Assembly (NCBI RefSeq): GCF_014805685.1
Contig: NC_060906.1
Coordinates: 5,729,998-5,793,997, forward strand
DNA length: 64,000 nt
Source of the DNA: Silurus meridionalis
Lineage: Eukaryota > Chordata > Actinopteri > Siluriformes > Siluridae
Direction: 5' to 3'
The position numbers were made by a program, and so were the translations under genes. How positions within the stretch are numbered: position 1 is the first letter of the stretch; every line of letters begins with the position of its first letter. The notes beneath the pieces were generated by a model. It was given only the letters and a program-made list of their open reading frames with translations. It ran no database searches and had not been told where the DNA came from. Below, one piece after another: positions 13,075 through 23,871 of the stretch.

Positions 13075-14240
13075 CTTGTGTAGCACCACATCAGGTATGG
13101 ATGGAAGCCCCTCTGGCTTCTGCATACAATCAGGCATGAACTGGATGCTCAAAAGAAAGTCTCTACTATATTGTATCCTCTTATTCTCCATCTCTGGCTC
13201 TAAGGAAGGAACAAGCGGGTTCGTATTTCAGCGGCTCGGCTTTCTGTGCTTCGATCTCATCTGCTGGTGTTTCTGCTGAAGCCAGATGCTCCACAATCAC
13301 AAGAGACACACTGGAATTCTCGACTGTGGTTGAGACTGGCTCAAGGTCAAAGTCAGACTGCTGGAAAGCGAGCTCTGGCTTATCCTAACACACAAACACA
13401 CCCAATTAATAATAAAACACCAGGATTACTGTGAATTTGTAGTGTAAATGTAGGTTTCACACATTCACCGAAGTGAACGACAGCATTTATATATTTATAT
13501 ATAGTTATTTAAAGAAATACTCCAGTGTTGCACCTGGCTTTGGTGTGACGGCTTGTGCAGGACCGGGCTCACATGAGTAACAAATAGTGGAAAAGGGAAA
13601 TGGTAATACAGGTAAATATAAGGAGGAAGGCTGGTGAGCTATTAGCCAGAAGAATCTGCTTCCTCTATGAATGTGTGTGTGACTGTTACCTGCAGAGGCA
13701 TAGGGACGGAAAAGACATTTCCCACTGGCAGAGTGGGCTTCCGACTCCTGCCAGCTTCTGAAATGATCTCCTCCGTGATGTCCTTGTTGTCCTGGTTAGG
13801 ATCTCGGACAACGATCTTAATGGGAAATAAATAGCACATGATCAGAGATAAATAGGTTCATTACTCAGTAAATGAACCAGTACTGAAACAAAGAGTAAGC
13901 ACACGCACCGTTTTCCTCTTCCTCTTGGTAGATGGATGTTGCTGCAGTGGAGGGACCATCGGGAATGGAGTCTGGTTGTCCACGGCCTGATCGTTATAGT
14001 AGAACATCCCTGCAGCCGACATTAATAAGAACAGTATCAGTTTCAATTAAAGACCAACATGTAAGCTGTGAGGATCATAACATTCTACAAGAAAACCAGC
14101 CTTTTTGTAAGGATGACTGGAAAGGCATGATGAACTTACCATTTGTTGGGGTAGTAGGTACAGGGAGTAGAGTGTATCCTGTATTGAATCCTGTGGGATG
14201 GACTGAGTACTGCTGAGGAGGCACCACATGTACTGGAGCA
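13075..14240 (-). pseudogene. eIF4G-type gene, N-terminal/middle exons with eIF4E-binding motif
   Basis: Four minus-strand exons. 14240-14140 (APVHVVPPQQYSVHP) and 14009-13909 (MFYYNDQAV to KRKRKT) join in phase to 13815-13690, giving KRKRKT-IVVRDPNQDNKDITEE, the conserved RKT-I-RDPNQ-KDITEEI stretch of eIF4G1/3. Exon 13384-13075 ends with YSRDFLLSIQFMP then CMQKPEGLPSIPDVVL. YSRDFLL is an intact YxxxxL-phi eIF4E-binding motif. eIF4G is the scaffold that joins cap-bound eIF4E, eIF4A and eIF3. Within the last exon the frame must shift by one near 13,200 (a small cryptic intron ending TTCCTTAG, or a frameshift). The following MIF4G exons are missing. It may be a decayed paralogue or a partial duplicate. 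Confidence 0.8.
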
Positions 14241-14249
14241 CTGTAATAA

Positions 14250-14840
14250 TAAGTCCAACGCCAAATCTTTCAATCGGACTGATTTTAATCGGAATGACAG
14301 GATCGCGGGGTACCTGCCCAGCGACACTGAGAACACGAGCACCAGGAAAACAGCGAGTGTGCACCTTACCTTTGGCTCCGGTAGCCGAACATGCCGGACG
14401 ATGGAATCTCTAAGAATCACGGTATGGCGTTTGGTCTCGCGGAGAGGGGGCGAAGCGGTTCTCGGTCGAGATCTCGAAGGCCGGTGATGGTGGCGGGGGA
14501 GACATCCTCGACCGGGGCTTAGCTTGTGTCTTCCGCTGCTGCAGCATCCAGGGTCCGTGGTGCACTGGTGCCGGAGTGAACGATACCTGGGTGGGCCGCG
14601 TTGTAGGTGCGCTGGACCTGGGCAGAGAAACACGTGAAGTTGAGGTGCTGGGAGCGTTAGATTCAACCCAGGAATTTACCTGGGACGAGTGAGCGTCCGC
14701 CCGGGATGTTTCCAGCACCGCTTTTCCCTCCCGCAGCTGGGCATGCTTTACCTGTTTCTCCTCCATCTCCAACTTCACTATTTGCAACTCAAACGAGTTC
14801 TCACCTGTGCTCAAAGGCAGACACACAGCCGGCATAGTGC
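14250..14840 (-). mobile_element. LINE ORF1 fragment (esterase-type ORF1)
   Basis: A minus-strand ORF starts at 14835 and has a short coiled coil (ELQIVKLEMEEKQVKHAQL), then a proline/serine linker. After frameshifts comes VILRDSIVRHVR and CFPGARVLSVAGQVP, the start of the SGNH/esterase-like domain found in ORF1 of fish CR1/L2-type LINEs. Truncated before the rest of the domain. It sits just 5' of the first visible eIF4G-type exon. Confidence 0.6.
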
Positions 14841-15502
14841 TTATAATAGCAGATAGAGTTAAGATACAGAGATGTGATACAGTGAGAGGGAATGAATATA
14901 GTCAACACTAGTGATAGTCGAGTTAACTAACTACAGGCACAAGTCAGGAAGACAAAAACAATTTAGGATTATTAAAAGAGGAAAAAAGGAGAGATAAATA
15001 GTAAAGTTTGTTTAAAATGCAGAGAGAAATACAAGTCAAACACAGGAAGCTACGTCACAGGAAGCCTGCAAGCAGAGAGTCTCCTTTCCACGTCATGACC
15101 TGCCCCCATCCTGCTGCCACCTAAAAAGAGAAATAACTAACAACAATCTGCACTTACTTTATCTTTAATAAGAGTTTACAGTAAATACATTTACAAATAA
15201 ATACATAAATACAATATAAAAAGAATAAATTGGCAATTCACACAACAAACAAATTAAATACATTTTTCACTACAAAGTCATTTCTCTAAAAACAGACCTT
15301 TCTTGCTTTGTTTGATGAAAAGTCATCAATTACATCATCAATGCAAATCTGACCAGCACTTGTTTTGTTGATGTTTATGACAGCAAGGCTGCTGAGGTGC
15401 TCTTGTGACATGGTGGATCTCAGGTATGATTTCATTAGTTTCAGTTTTAAGTTTCAGCTTCTTTCTGCTTTAGCTACAGTCACTGGAAGTGTAAGACAAA
15501 GT

Positions 15503-15503
<1 letters not shown>
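14841..15503. other. No gene recognised
   Basis: AT-rich single-copy-looking sequence. No exon, RNA gene or repeat family identified. Confidence 0.35.

Positions 15504-15553
<50 letters not shown>
15504..15553. repeat. (GT)n microsatellite
   Basis: About 24 perfect GT dinucleotides. Confidence 0.97.
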
Positions 15554-15554
<1 letters not shown>

Positions 15555-15819
15555 TCATGGTATAAGGTGTTGATATTCAGTGCTGTGTAGAGGAAGATGA
15601 AGGTTGTTACACGGCTTGTATCTAAACAGTAGCCTTGTTTTAAATTATTTCCAGTAAAACTATAAAATATAGGTGCTGTCTGGGTCACATTATAAATGAA
15701 ACACAAACAGTAAGAATAATTACATCTGGTCTTCCTGCACATAAATGTCTTTATTTAAACACTTCTTTATCATACAGTACTGTTTAATCTTCCACTTCAT
15801 TTTAAAAAGTGTTCGATGT

Positions 15820-15833
15820 CCAGTAGATGGCAG
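15820..15833 (+). promoter_or_regulatory. Candidate CTCF-binding site
   Basis: CCAGTAGATGGCAG fits the vertebrate CTCF core consensus CCASYAGRKGGCRS at every position. It lies in an otherwise featureless stretch between the eIF4G-type fragments and the ICE1-like gene, where an insulator would be plausible. Sequence match only. Confidence 0.4.
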
Positions 15834-16699
15834 TAATGTTCTACTAAACTTTAGCTCCCTCTAGCGGTATCACGATGAATTACACTGTACTACACTTTTA
15901 AAGTGAATTTTACATAAAATGTTGTTTTTTTTAATAAACCAAGTTAGAAACAAACATTACCAAATGAACCACTTCGAATTACAAATAACACAAATCCCCA
16001 AATTATACACAACTATATAGTCAAATATTGTTAAAAAGTTTCATGTGATTCAAAAAATTAAATGTTACAAAATCTCGGATCTCTGAAAACCCAGACATTA
16101 TTACACTTAAAAACTTTTAGAATAGACTTTAAATCAGAATATTTAAGAATAAAATAATATTTTCCTCATCTGTGCTTCATGCAATCTTAAATAAAATTTT
16201 TTACTGTCCACTTTTTCTTTTCTTTTTTCATTTCTTGTAAACAAAGCTCAGTTAGCACGAGCTGTAAAGAGCTGCATTCCACTTCCTGCCAGGTGCGTCA
16301 CAGTGCACGTCACGTCATGAGGTTGTTCACCATTCATGGCGAGATGTTCAGCTCTGCATAGATCACTTTCTAAATGTGTGAGACATCAGTGGAAAGATTT
16401 TGGGCCCTGGATAAAAGAATGTAAGGAAACAACACGCTGGGAACCGAACCTCAGACCCCACTGTAATGTAGAACACAGACACACTGTATGACATTAAATC
16501 AGTTCACATTTATTAACAACATCCCGACTTCCCAAGCCATGGCATAATGACACCAGACTCTTTCTCCAAATAATTATAGAGGATCCTCACATACACAAAG
16601 CTTCTGTGTCTAAACTGCAATTTGTACAACAGGTAAACTTCTTGGGGCATCTGATATCAGAACAATGTAAAACTTTGAAGAAGAAAAAAAAAAAGAGGC
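15834..16699. other. No gene recognised
   Basis: AT-rich intergenic sequence. A purine tract lies near 16,680. Confidence 0.35.
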
Positions 16700-17003
16700 A
16701 GGCGGTGATTGAGGGGCAGTGATTGAATGCTCTCTGTAATGAAGAGACATTAGACGTGATTGAAATTCAAAATCTTTATTTCTTGAAATAAAACTTTAAA
16801 TTAGAATTTATTATAAATTTAAGATGGTGAAACAACATGCACACTAAAGTAGATGAAACGTTCGAATTTCACCATCTTCCTCTATTCCTGAATCATTTTC
16901 CATCTCTTCAAGTTGCTTAAACAGATCCTCGAAGCTGTCGATGTCAAAGACTGGTACAGAATCCAGGAGCTCTGTGCTGTTGTGGGGGTCTTCAGAATGT
17001 ACA
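16700..17003 (-). pseudogene. Copy of the SOX30-like gene's last exon and 3' UTR
   Basis: On the minus strand the sequence reads [18 protein letters not shown], then [17 protein letters not shown] and a stop. It is nearly the same as the C-terminus encoded at about 29,800-29,952, followed by the same 3' UTR with AATAAA and the same downstream sequence to about 30,075. A stop lies just upstream in this frame, and the frame does not match the adjacent ICE1-like reading frame. It is therefore not translated as a fusion, but it probably forms the 3' UTR and polyadenylation region of the ICE1-like gene, which ends at 17,026. Confidence 0.85.
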
Positions 17004-17025
17004 AAGTTTTAGAGATAAATCACGA

Positions 17026-20000
17026 TTATGATCTTTGTGACTCGGTCTGACGACAAAGGAAGCTGATTTGCGTAATGCATTTGATGACGGCTGGGGGAAC
17101 GCGTTGTGTGCTGTTTTTCCTCCATGATTCCAAAGTCTTCAGAGCTGCTTCAGGGTTGCTGGGTGCCAGATCATGAATGGCATAGATGACTGAGAGCTGC
17201 ACTTCCCATGGCATACCTGCACACAACATCAATACAAAATTAGGACTTGCTGAAGCACAAAACTAAAAATTTGAGAATAAAGATAAAGGTCGATAAAAAC
17301 ATCTTTAATTAATGCTTTAGAAATACCTTTTGAGAGTTGTTGTGTTATAAACTGATTAATGCTTTTTGCCAGAACTTGAAATGACATTGGCAGGTTCTCC
17401 TTAAGTCCTAGTTGACCAAGTCGCCCTGTTTGAGAAGGACAAAGACCACGAGTGAAAAGCTGAAGAATCCAGAAATAATGTGAGATGTTGCTCTGAAACA
17501 GGATTTACAGTAAACTTACCAAGTAGCCTGAAAACTGCTGCTACACAGACGTCTCGGAACGGTGTTTGCTCTGTTCTTGCTTGCCTCAGCCAAGTGTTCA
17601 GGATCAGCCAAAGATCCTTCCTAGTAAATAAAAAAGAGGAGAAATGGATATGTTGAGGGTCTTTGTGGTGGTTATGGAGCAGCCATTGTGGTTTTACGAT
17701 CAATTATGAGTTTATACAAGAATGGGAACTTGCAATGTTTCAAACAACCACTAGAACTTTGACCCTTAATGGAAAAAGTCAGGAATAAGAACTAGGTCCT
17801 AAAGGTAATGATGCTTTATAATGTACTTTACACCACTGAGAAAGCCGGGGGCAGAGCACTGGGTCAGCCATGACTACAGCACCCCTGGAGCACAGAGAGT
17901 TAAGGGTCTTGCTCAAGGGCCTAAAAGTGGAACTTGGTGATCCTGGGGCTTGAACCCCCGACCTTCCGATCAGTAATCCAGAGCCTTCACCACTGAGCTA
18001 CCACTTCCTAAAAAAAAGCCCTCTCATGGTGAAATACTTACAGCTAAAGTTACAGAATTCTCTCTGACTGTCTGAACACTGATCCTGGAAACTTCATTTA
18101 TAAATGCAAAATAGAAATTTCCTCACAGAAACATCACTATATCAACAATTACCCAATTTTTCCCTGTGAGATCTTATTGTGTTAAAGATTAGATATAAAA
18201 ATGGCGCCTAAATATCAACTTTGCGACCGAAATCCTCTCAGCGCTGATGTTATAGAAAAAAAATCGTCATTTCTGATCATTTGGATTCAAAAGTTCAAGT
18301 ATTTAAAAGCTGAGAATGAAATATGTTGAAGATGTTTTGCAGTCAGTACCGTATAATATTGGTAATGGTCCAAGTCCAGCCCAGTTGTGCACACAGAAGA
18401 TCCAGGCTGAAGATGTAGTTCCAGGTAGCAGGGCAGAGATCATAACCATACCAGCTGTTCTCCAGGAACCTCAGACTGCTGTCTTCCAGAAAAGACTTCA
18501 GGGTGCTGGTGATCATATTGTAGATGTTTCCTGGAGGCTCCTGGCAAAAAATACATCATTATTTAATACCCAGTGCAATAAAACACTGTTTAACTGACAG
18601 CATAGTTCAACATAAATGTACAAAGAATTTGTCCCACTAGAGTACACTGATACTTGGAAATCAAAAGTAGATTAAGAAGGCAGTAAAATAGATAAAAAAG
18701 TCCAGTTGAAAAAAAGATGCTTGATGACAGTTCTGGCCTGCCAGTAATAAACATTGACATTGAGAGGAACACTAAAGATCAACAACTTACCTCATCCCAG
18801 TGCAGATAGTTGCTGAGCAAGTAAAATATCTTTCCCTTTGCTTTCCGGTTGCTCACTACGTGAATCGATCGGCATAAAGAACTTTCATGGGACAAAATAC
18901 TCGGCCATGCTGTGATCATGACCATAATCACTTTGGGGGCTTCAAGAAAGTCTGCAAAGCAACAAAACAATAGGACGTAAATACACTATATAAAAAGAAA
19001 TACATTGGATAGATAAAGTCAACACACTCGTATGAAATTGCAGGTTTTTTAAATAAAAGATGGAAATAACAACATAAATAATATAAATATGCAAGCCAGT
19101 GATTCAGTCAGTAACCAAAACCATGTGGGAAAACACCATACTGACAGTGAAGCATAGTGGGTTTAACATAATGCTTTGGGGCTGCTGGTCAAAACGCTGA
19201 AAGAAAGCTGAAGAATTTCAATTTCAACATATCAATGACCCAAAGCACACATACAACAATTAAACAAAGACATGGCTTCAGAAAAGGATAATCAAAGTTC
19301 TAGAATGTTCCAGCCAGAGCCCAGACCTCAATTCGAGCTGTACACAGGAAAACACCTTACAATTTGAAGGAACTTTTTTTTGCAAAGAAGAGTGGGATAA
19401 AATTCCCAAGTGTAGATTCGTTTTTTGTTTGTTGTTAGATCACATTAAAGATTTTTTAGATCACACAATTGACTTCTCTGTATAAGTGTCTAGATAATTT
19501 TTAGTAGATAAGTAATGAAATATCAGTATAATCTCACCTTCTTTAAGGAGTCTGTAGGCGAGACCATGTGCTTTGTGAGAGTCTCCTCTCTGTTGACACA
19601 CGCCTACATAAACCCTACAGAGAGACTGCAGGAGATCATGTCCCATAAACCCTCTCTCCACCTTGATCTTCTCCAAAATCTCAGACAGAAACGTCTCTGC
19701 TAAGGACTAAATAAGACGGAAGAAAATTTTTTTTGATATATACGGCTAGACTAGGAAAACTACTAGATATTGTATAAACCAAAACCTAGAGTCAGAATTT
19801 GCCAGGACCAGTGAATTATGGATCGACTTTAAAACATTTTAAACTCAAATCCACAGCTAAAGAATAAAGTGTTTAAATCGCATGCACACTAAATAAAACA
19901 GAAGATAAGAACTGACCTCGTTTACACAAAACTCAGAAATGACGTGTTTCTCTTCATCTCTCAGAACAGGAAGTTCACTTGTTCCTGTGAGAAGTGCATG

Positions 20001-21782
20001 AATCCTGTCTGTAGGTAAAGCAACAAAACAATAGGACGTAAATACACTATATAAAAGAAATACATTGGATAGATAAAGTCAACACACTCGTATGAAATTG
20101 CAGGTTTTTTAAATAAAAGATGGAAATAACAACATAAATAATATAAATATGCAAGCCAGTGATTCAGTCAGTAACCAAAACCATGTGGGAAAACACCATA
20201 CTGACAGTGAAGCATAGTGGGTTTAACATAATGCTTTGGGGCTGCTGGTCAAAACGCTGAAAGAAAGCTGAAGAATTTCAATTTCAACATATCAATGACC
20301 CAAAGCACACATACAACAATTAAACAAAGACATGGCTTCAGAAAAGGATAATCAAAGTTCTAGAATGTTCCAGCCAGAGCCCAGACCTCAATTCGAGCTG
20401 TACACAGGAAAACACCTTACAATTTGAAGGAAATGTACAAATAGCTTTAGCACAAGTGTACAGTGGAACCCACTTATCTCGACCTCGGTGAACTCGCCAA
20501 CCCTATTAAGTCAACATTTTTGAAGTGGAACCGCCAAATTCTCGCTTTGTCTTAGCATTTTTTAATCGGTTATGTTGATTTTTTTTATGTTGCCGCACCC
20601 TGATATCTCGAGCACAAGGGGGCAAATTTGCCACTGAACGTCGGTTATCTCGATCGGCACTGTGCAGCCGCAGAAGAACAACGACCGCCGTGAACCAACA
20701 TATACCAACAATAACGGACGGTGAGAGTGTGGAAGTGAGGGGTTCAAATAGGAGCTGGTGATGAGTGCTAAATGTGCGCGATTGAAGCCGGGAGCTTCAG
20801 AGAAAGTGGAGGTTTGACAGCCGCCGAAGGGGGCGTGGCAGGTGGTTTCCTGACAGTTAACAAACATGTATGTACATTTTTATAGCATGCCTTCATCAAA
20901 CAAATCGCGGCAACGCCATTGTGTTAAAAAACCTCCAAAAACACGTGCATGTACATTCCCATTTATTAACGCACATCATGTACATAAAGAAATTTCAAGC
21001 ATGTTAATATATTGCCGGCATATATTTTTTTTTGTTTATCTCGATCATCGGTTATCTCGCCGCTTTTTTGGCATCCCCTAGGCCCTCGACATAACCGGGT
21101 TCCACTGTAGTATAAATCTGTATCTCCTCTAGAAAATAGTTTATAACATGTCACATCTAAATACCTTTGTCAGCTTCCTGCTCGTTCTCAGTCTGCGTGG
21201 AGGAGCACTTTTTCTCTGTAATGACAAACAATTTATTACAGTCAAAGCAAATACCTTCTACATCAACATCTACAGAAACTCAGAGAGATTTCAGTGTTAC
21301 CTTTGTTCAACTCATTTCCCTGTTTGAAGAGTTTTTCCTGTTGAGGTTTAAAAACCAAAATAACATTTAGTTTTATTTAGTCACAATTCTGACTTCAGTT
21401 CAATGACGTCTGCGTCTGTAATCAAAAGAAAGTACCTCGATTAAGCAGATGCTTTTCTCGAAGCTACTGATTGTGTACTTCAGGACTCGGATTTCCAGAT
21501 TTTGTCTGGTGTTCACTTCTGTAAAATAATTTACAAAATGAAATGAAAAGGTGCTCAGATCACACTAATCACATTATATGCTCATTAAATAGAACTGAAT
21601 CATGCAGTAATAATGAACTTGTACTTTCTTACACAATGAAGGCAGAAATATCAAAACTTTACACACCTTGAAGTGCCAGAAGCTGTTTTTCAACACTGAC
21701 ATTTCTGTGGAAAATAAACATTCAGATAAAACATTATATATTATATGATTATATGACATATTACATATTAAAACTGCAATTA

Positions 21783-21830
<48 letters not shown>

Positions 21831-22185
21831 TATATATAATCTTTTATCTAGAGCGACGAATATCTCATTCATACAACTGAGCAGTTGCGGGCCCTTGATG
21901 GCAGCTTAGTGGAGATGAGATTTAAACTCATGAACTTTTGATCATAATTCCAACATCTTAACCACTGTGCTACTTCTTCCATCATGCAGGTCTCTGTGAA
22001 CATTGTTACTATGAAAATGATGTGTGTTCAAATAAATGTTTCGAGACAATCAGAATAGAGAATTCAACTAAGCTTTGGGGTCAAATTTAAACAGCAAAAA
22101 AAAAGTACTTGTGAGTTTTGGTATTCTGCATCTTCAGAGTCTTCGTGGCCTGAAGCTTCGACTGGCTTATGCTTGCGTTCTCCAT
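17026..22185 (-). CDS. ICE1-like short protein (little elongation complex subunit 1 C-terminal type), 12 exons, ~429 aa
   Basis: Exons: 22185-22109 (ATG), 21704-21667, 21518-21436, 21337-21301, 21215-21165, 20008-19917, 19706-19538, 18951-18791, 18540-18350, 17620-17520, 17425-17327, 17216-17026 (stop). All have AG/GT borders and matching phases, and total 1,290 nt, exactly 430 codons. Residues ~1-95 are charged and coiled-coil-like (NVSVEKQLLALQEVN, EEKLFKQGNELNKEKK). The rest resembles the conserved C-terminus of ICE1: LLQSLCRVYVGVCQQRGD, KAHGLAYRLLKE, DLCPATWNYIFSLDLLCAQ, IYAIHDLAPSNPEAALKTL. ICE1 scaffolds the ELL-containing complex for snRNA transcription and is over 2,000 residues in human, so this is a drastically shortened paralogue lacking the large middle. 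A MITE sits in intron 5. A GC-rich promoter-like region lies upstream. The ICE1 assignment is from memory; the gene structure is read directly. Confidence 0.85.
17820..18005. repeat. Fish interspersed repeat (SINE-like)
   Basis: Contains the familiar stretch TCTTGCTCAAGGGCC, then GGCTTGAACCCCCGACCTTC and ACCACTGAGCTACCAC. I know this repeat as common in fish. It lies in intron 9 of the ICE1-like gene. Confidence 0.6.
18955..19375. repeat. Intronic segment duplicated within the ICE1-like gene (copy 1)
   Basis: Sequence from GCAACAAAACAATAGGACG to CCTTACAATTTGAAGGAA occurs here (intron 7) and again at 20,013-20,430 (intron 5). It includes the Tc1 remnant at 19,115-19,372. The duplicated piece begins only a few bases upstream of a splice acceptor in both places. 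Confidence 0.9.
20013..20430. repeat. Intronic segment duplicated within the ICE1-like gene (copy 2)
   Basis: Near-identical to 18,955-19,375. It ends about 30 bp before the MITE at 20,461 and carries the same Tc1 transposase scrap (NDPKHT, QSPDLN on the plus strand). Confidence 0.9.
20461..21107. mobile_element. Intact-ended MITE with TA target duplication (647 bp)
   Basis: Begins CAGTGGAACCCACTTATCTCG, preceded by TA (20459-60), and ends ATAACCGGGTTCCACTG, followed by TA (21108-09). Terminal inverted repeats CAGTGGAACCC and a TA duplication are typical of pogo/Tigger-like Tc1-mariner elements. No transposase. It lies in intron 5 of the ICE1-like gene. Relatives lie at 8.4-9.7 kb and 59.4-62.4 kb. 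Confidence 0.85.
21786..21838. repeat. (TA)n microsatellite
   Basis: About 22 TA dinucleotides with one interruption near the right end, in intron 1 of the ICE1-like gene. Confidence 0.95.
21840..21985. repeat. Fish interspersed repeat (SINE-like)
   Basis: Starts TTATCTAGAGCGACGAATATC, has GTGGAGATGAGATTTAAACTC in the middle and ends near TCTTAACCACTGTGCTAC. It resembles tRNA-related fish SINEs. Confidence 0.5.
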
Positions 22186-22404
22186 TTCTGTAGGTCTTTT
22201 CTAGTCTTTACTTCTAGAGAGTTTGCTGAATCTGGAGAAATAGAAAACAGCTTTAATTACAAATTCTTCAATAAAGTATTTTCATTTTCTCATAACAATA
22301 TCTGAACGATCAGTGTTTCTACAGCGTATTTTCTTCTTCTTTTTGCAGATTATCCAAAAGGTAACTGTATCAGAAAAATAAAGACGGTTTTTGTACACAT
22401 TTTC

Positions 22405-22530
22405 GAGGTGTTATGGAGGGGGTGTGGTTTGGGGTGAGGTGTTATGGAGGGGGCGTGGTTTGGGGGTCGAGGTGTTATGGAGGGGCGTGGTTTGGGGTCG
22501 AGGTGTTATGGAGGGTGTGGTTTGGGGGCG
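22405..22530. repeat. GC-rich minisatellite near the ICE1-like gene's 5' side
   Basis: About four copies of a ~32-bp unit containing GAGGTGTTATGGAGG and GGGCGTGGTTTGGGG. Each unit carries a GGGCGTGG/GGTGTGG box of the type bound by Sp1/KLF factors. It begins about 220 bp upstream of the inferred start codon. Confidence 0.75.
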
Positions 22531-22839
22531 TGGCGCACGCAGCTCAGCTCCTGAGCGATGTTGGGTTTTTGCCGGTTCGGTCTTTATGAATGCTGATGGG
22601 ACGCGTTTACTCACTAGAGGATCCTTCTGCTTCTAGATCCTTCTATGCTAGCTAGAGCGTGCTTCCCAGATGTTCTGTGTGAACACGTGACTAACACGTG
22701 ACTAGCGATGAACCCGCGATCATTAATGAAAGGAGTGAAACTAAAGATCAGGTTCGTGAACATGAACTTGTAGAGTAACACTAGTGTGTTTCTTCTGAAA
22801 TGGATCGCGGTTGGTTGCGTAATAGAGAAATGTACTGCT

Positions 22840-22995
22840 CTATAGGTTGTGTTTATTCTGGGGGCTGCTGCTGGGTGTTCCGGCTTTTAAGCACACAGAG
22901 CGGCACACTGTGACGTCACAAGGACGTCAACACTTGTTATTGCGTCACGTGCTCATTGCATAGTATACAGTGACGAGGGAACACGGTTGTGTGCA
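22840..22995. promoter_or_regulatory. Promoter-like region with CRE and E-box
   Basis: Contains the palindrome TGTGACGTCACA (full CRE) at about 22,909-22,920, AGGACGTCAACA, TGCGTCACGTGCTC (E-box CACGTG) and TGACGAGGG within about 100 bp. It is about 650 bp 5' of the ICE1-like ATG, on the correct side for that gene. No matching TATA box or first exon could be fixed. Confidence 0.4.
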
Positions 22996-23267
22996 GTATT
23001 TAATTAGAGTAGGAAGAATAAAAGGAAGGTCCAGATGTGCTCCACCATTCACAGAGGCACTGAAGGAAGCATTGTGTAGAGGAAGGTGAAAGGTTAAAAT
23101 GGACAGTGGAGAAACTTGGATGTACCTGTTCCAGACTGTGTTCTAGACTACAACAGGGTTATACAAATGATTCAGTCATGAAAATTCAGCTTGATTATAT
23201 TTCATATATAATGAAACTCAAATAAATTTCTGCCTTTTATATTCTAAAATCTAATTACTTTGATTTC

Positions 23268-23575
23268 TTGTCAAGTCAAGTCAAGTCAAGTCAAGTTTAT
23301 TTGTATAGCGCTTTTCACAACAGACATTGTCTCAAAGCAGCTTTACACAAATCAACAGTGATGGTGAATGGTGTGAATTTGTCCCTGATGAGCAAGCCGT
23401 GGCGACTGTGGCAAGGAAAAACTCCCTTAGATGTTATGAGGAAGAAACCTTGAGAGGAACCAGACTCAAAAGGGGAACCCATCCTCATCTGGGTGACATC
23501 AAGAGTTTGATCATAAATCTTTCAACAAGTCAGATGCATGACTGGAGTAGATATCAGACAGCTATTATATAGTCT
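23268..23575. repeat. Common fish interspersed repeat
   Basis: Starts with (GTCAA)n then GTTTATTTGTATAGCGCTTT, CATTGTCTCAAAGCAGC and GGCAAGGAAAAACTCCC. This is a repeat widely seen in fish genomes. The plus ORFs inside it are not genes. Confidence 0.7.
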
Positions 23576-23589
23576 CACACCAGAGCTGG

Positions 23590-23871
23590 TACCAGAGCTT
23601 CCTCTACACCATCGTAAACACCTTCATCCTACATCAGGAAATCGCCTGTGCAAAGAATCAGACGCAAATGACACAGAAGCAGTTCAGAGAAAAACTCAGT
23701 GAGGAACTTACTGTTTTAGTGCTTCCTGAATTTCCTCCACCCCATCCTGAGGACACTCATCACTTACCAGGGTACCTGCTTCAGACAGGAGACAATGCAG
23801 TGTTTGTGGACAGAAACACTTGTATATTGCATGACTTGTTTAGTGGCCCTGTGATTTCAGTCAAAGTATAA
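23590..23871 (+). mobile_element. piggyBac-type transposase C-terminal fragment
   Basis: Plus frame: LYTIVNTFILHQEIACAKNQ, then MTQKQFREKLSEEL and a short tail to a stop at 23,871. It resembles the end of the catalytic region of piggyBac/PGBD transposases, where a 'VNAYIIH' helix is followed by 'LTQKxFREELxxEL'. The rest of the protein is absent. Confidence 0.5.

Noticed and set aside
14228..14413. Plus-strand ORF over the LINE ORF1/eIF4G junction
   Set aside because: Shadow of the minus-strand coding sequence.
16842..17232. In-frame ICE1/SOX30 fusion protein
   Set aside because: The ICE1-like stop at 17,026 and another stop in the SOX frame precede the copied tail, and the frames differ.
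17940..18005. tRNA gene near TTGAACCCCCGACC
   Set aside because: Part of a dispersed fish repeat; no acceptor stem pairing seen.
22391..22636. Glycine/tryptophan-rich ORF upstream of the ICE1-like gene
   Set aside because: Produced by the GC-rich minisatellite; the minus-strand counterpart has no splice path to exon 1.
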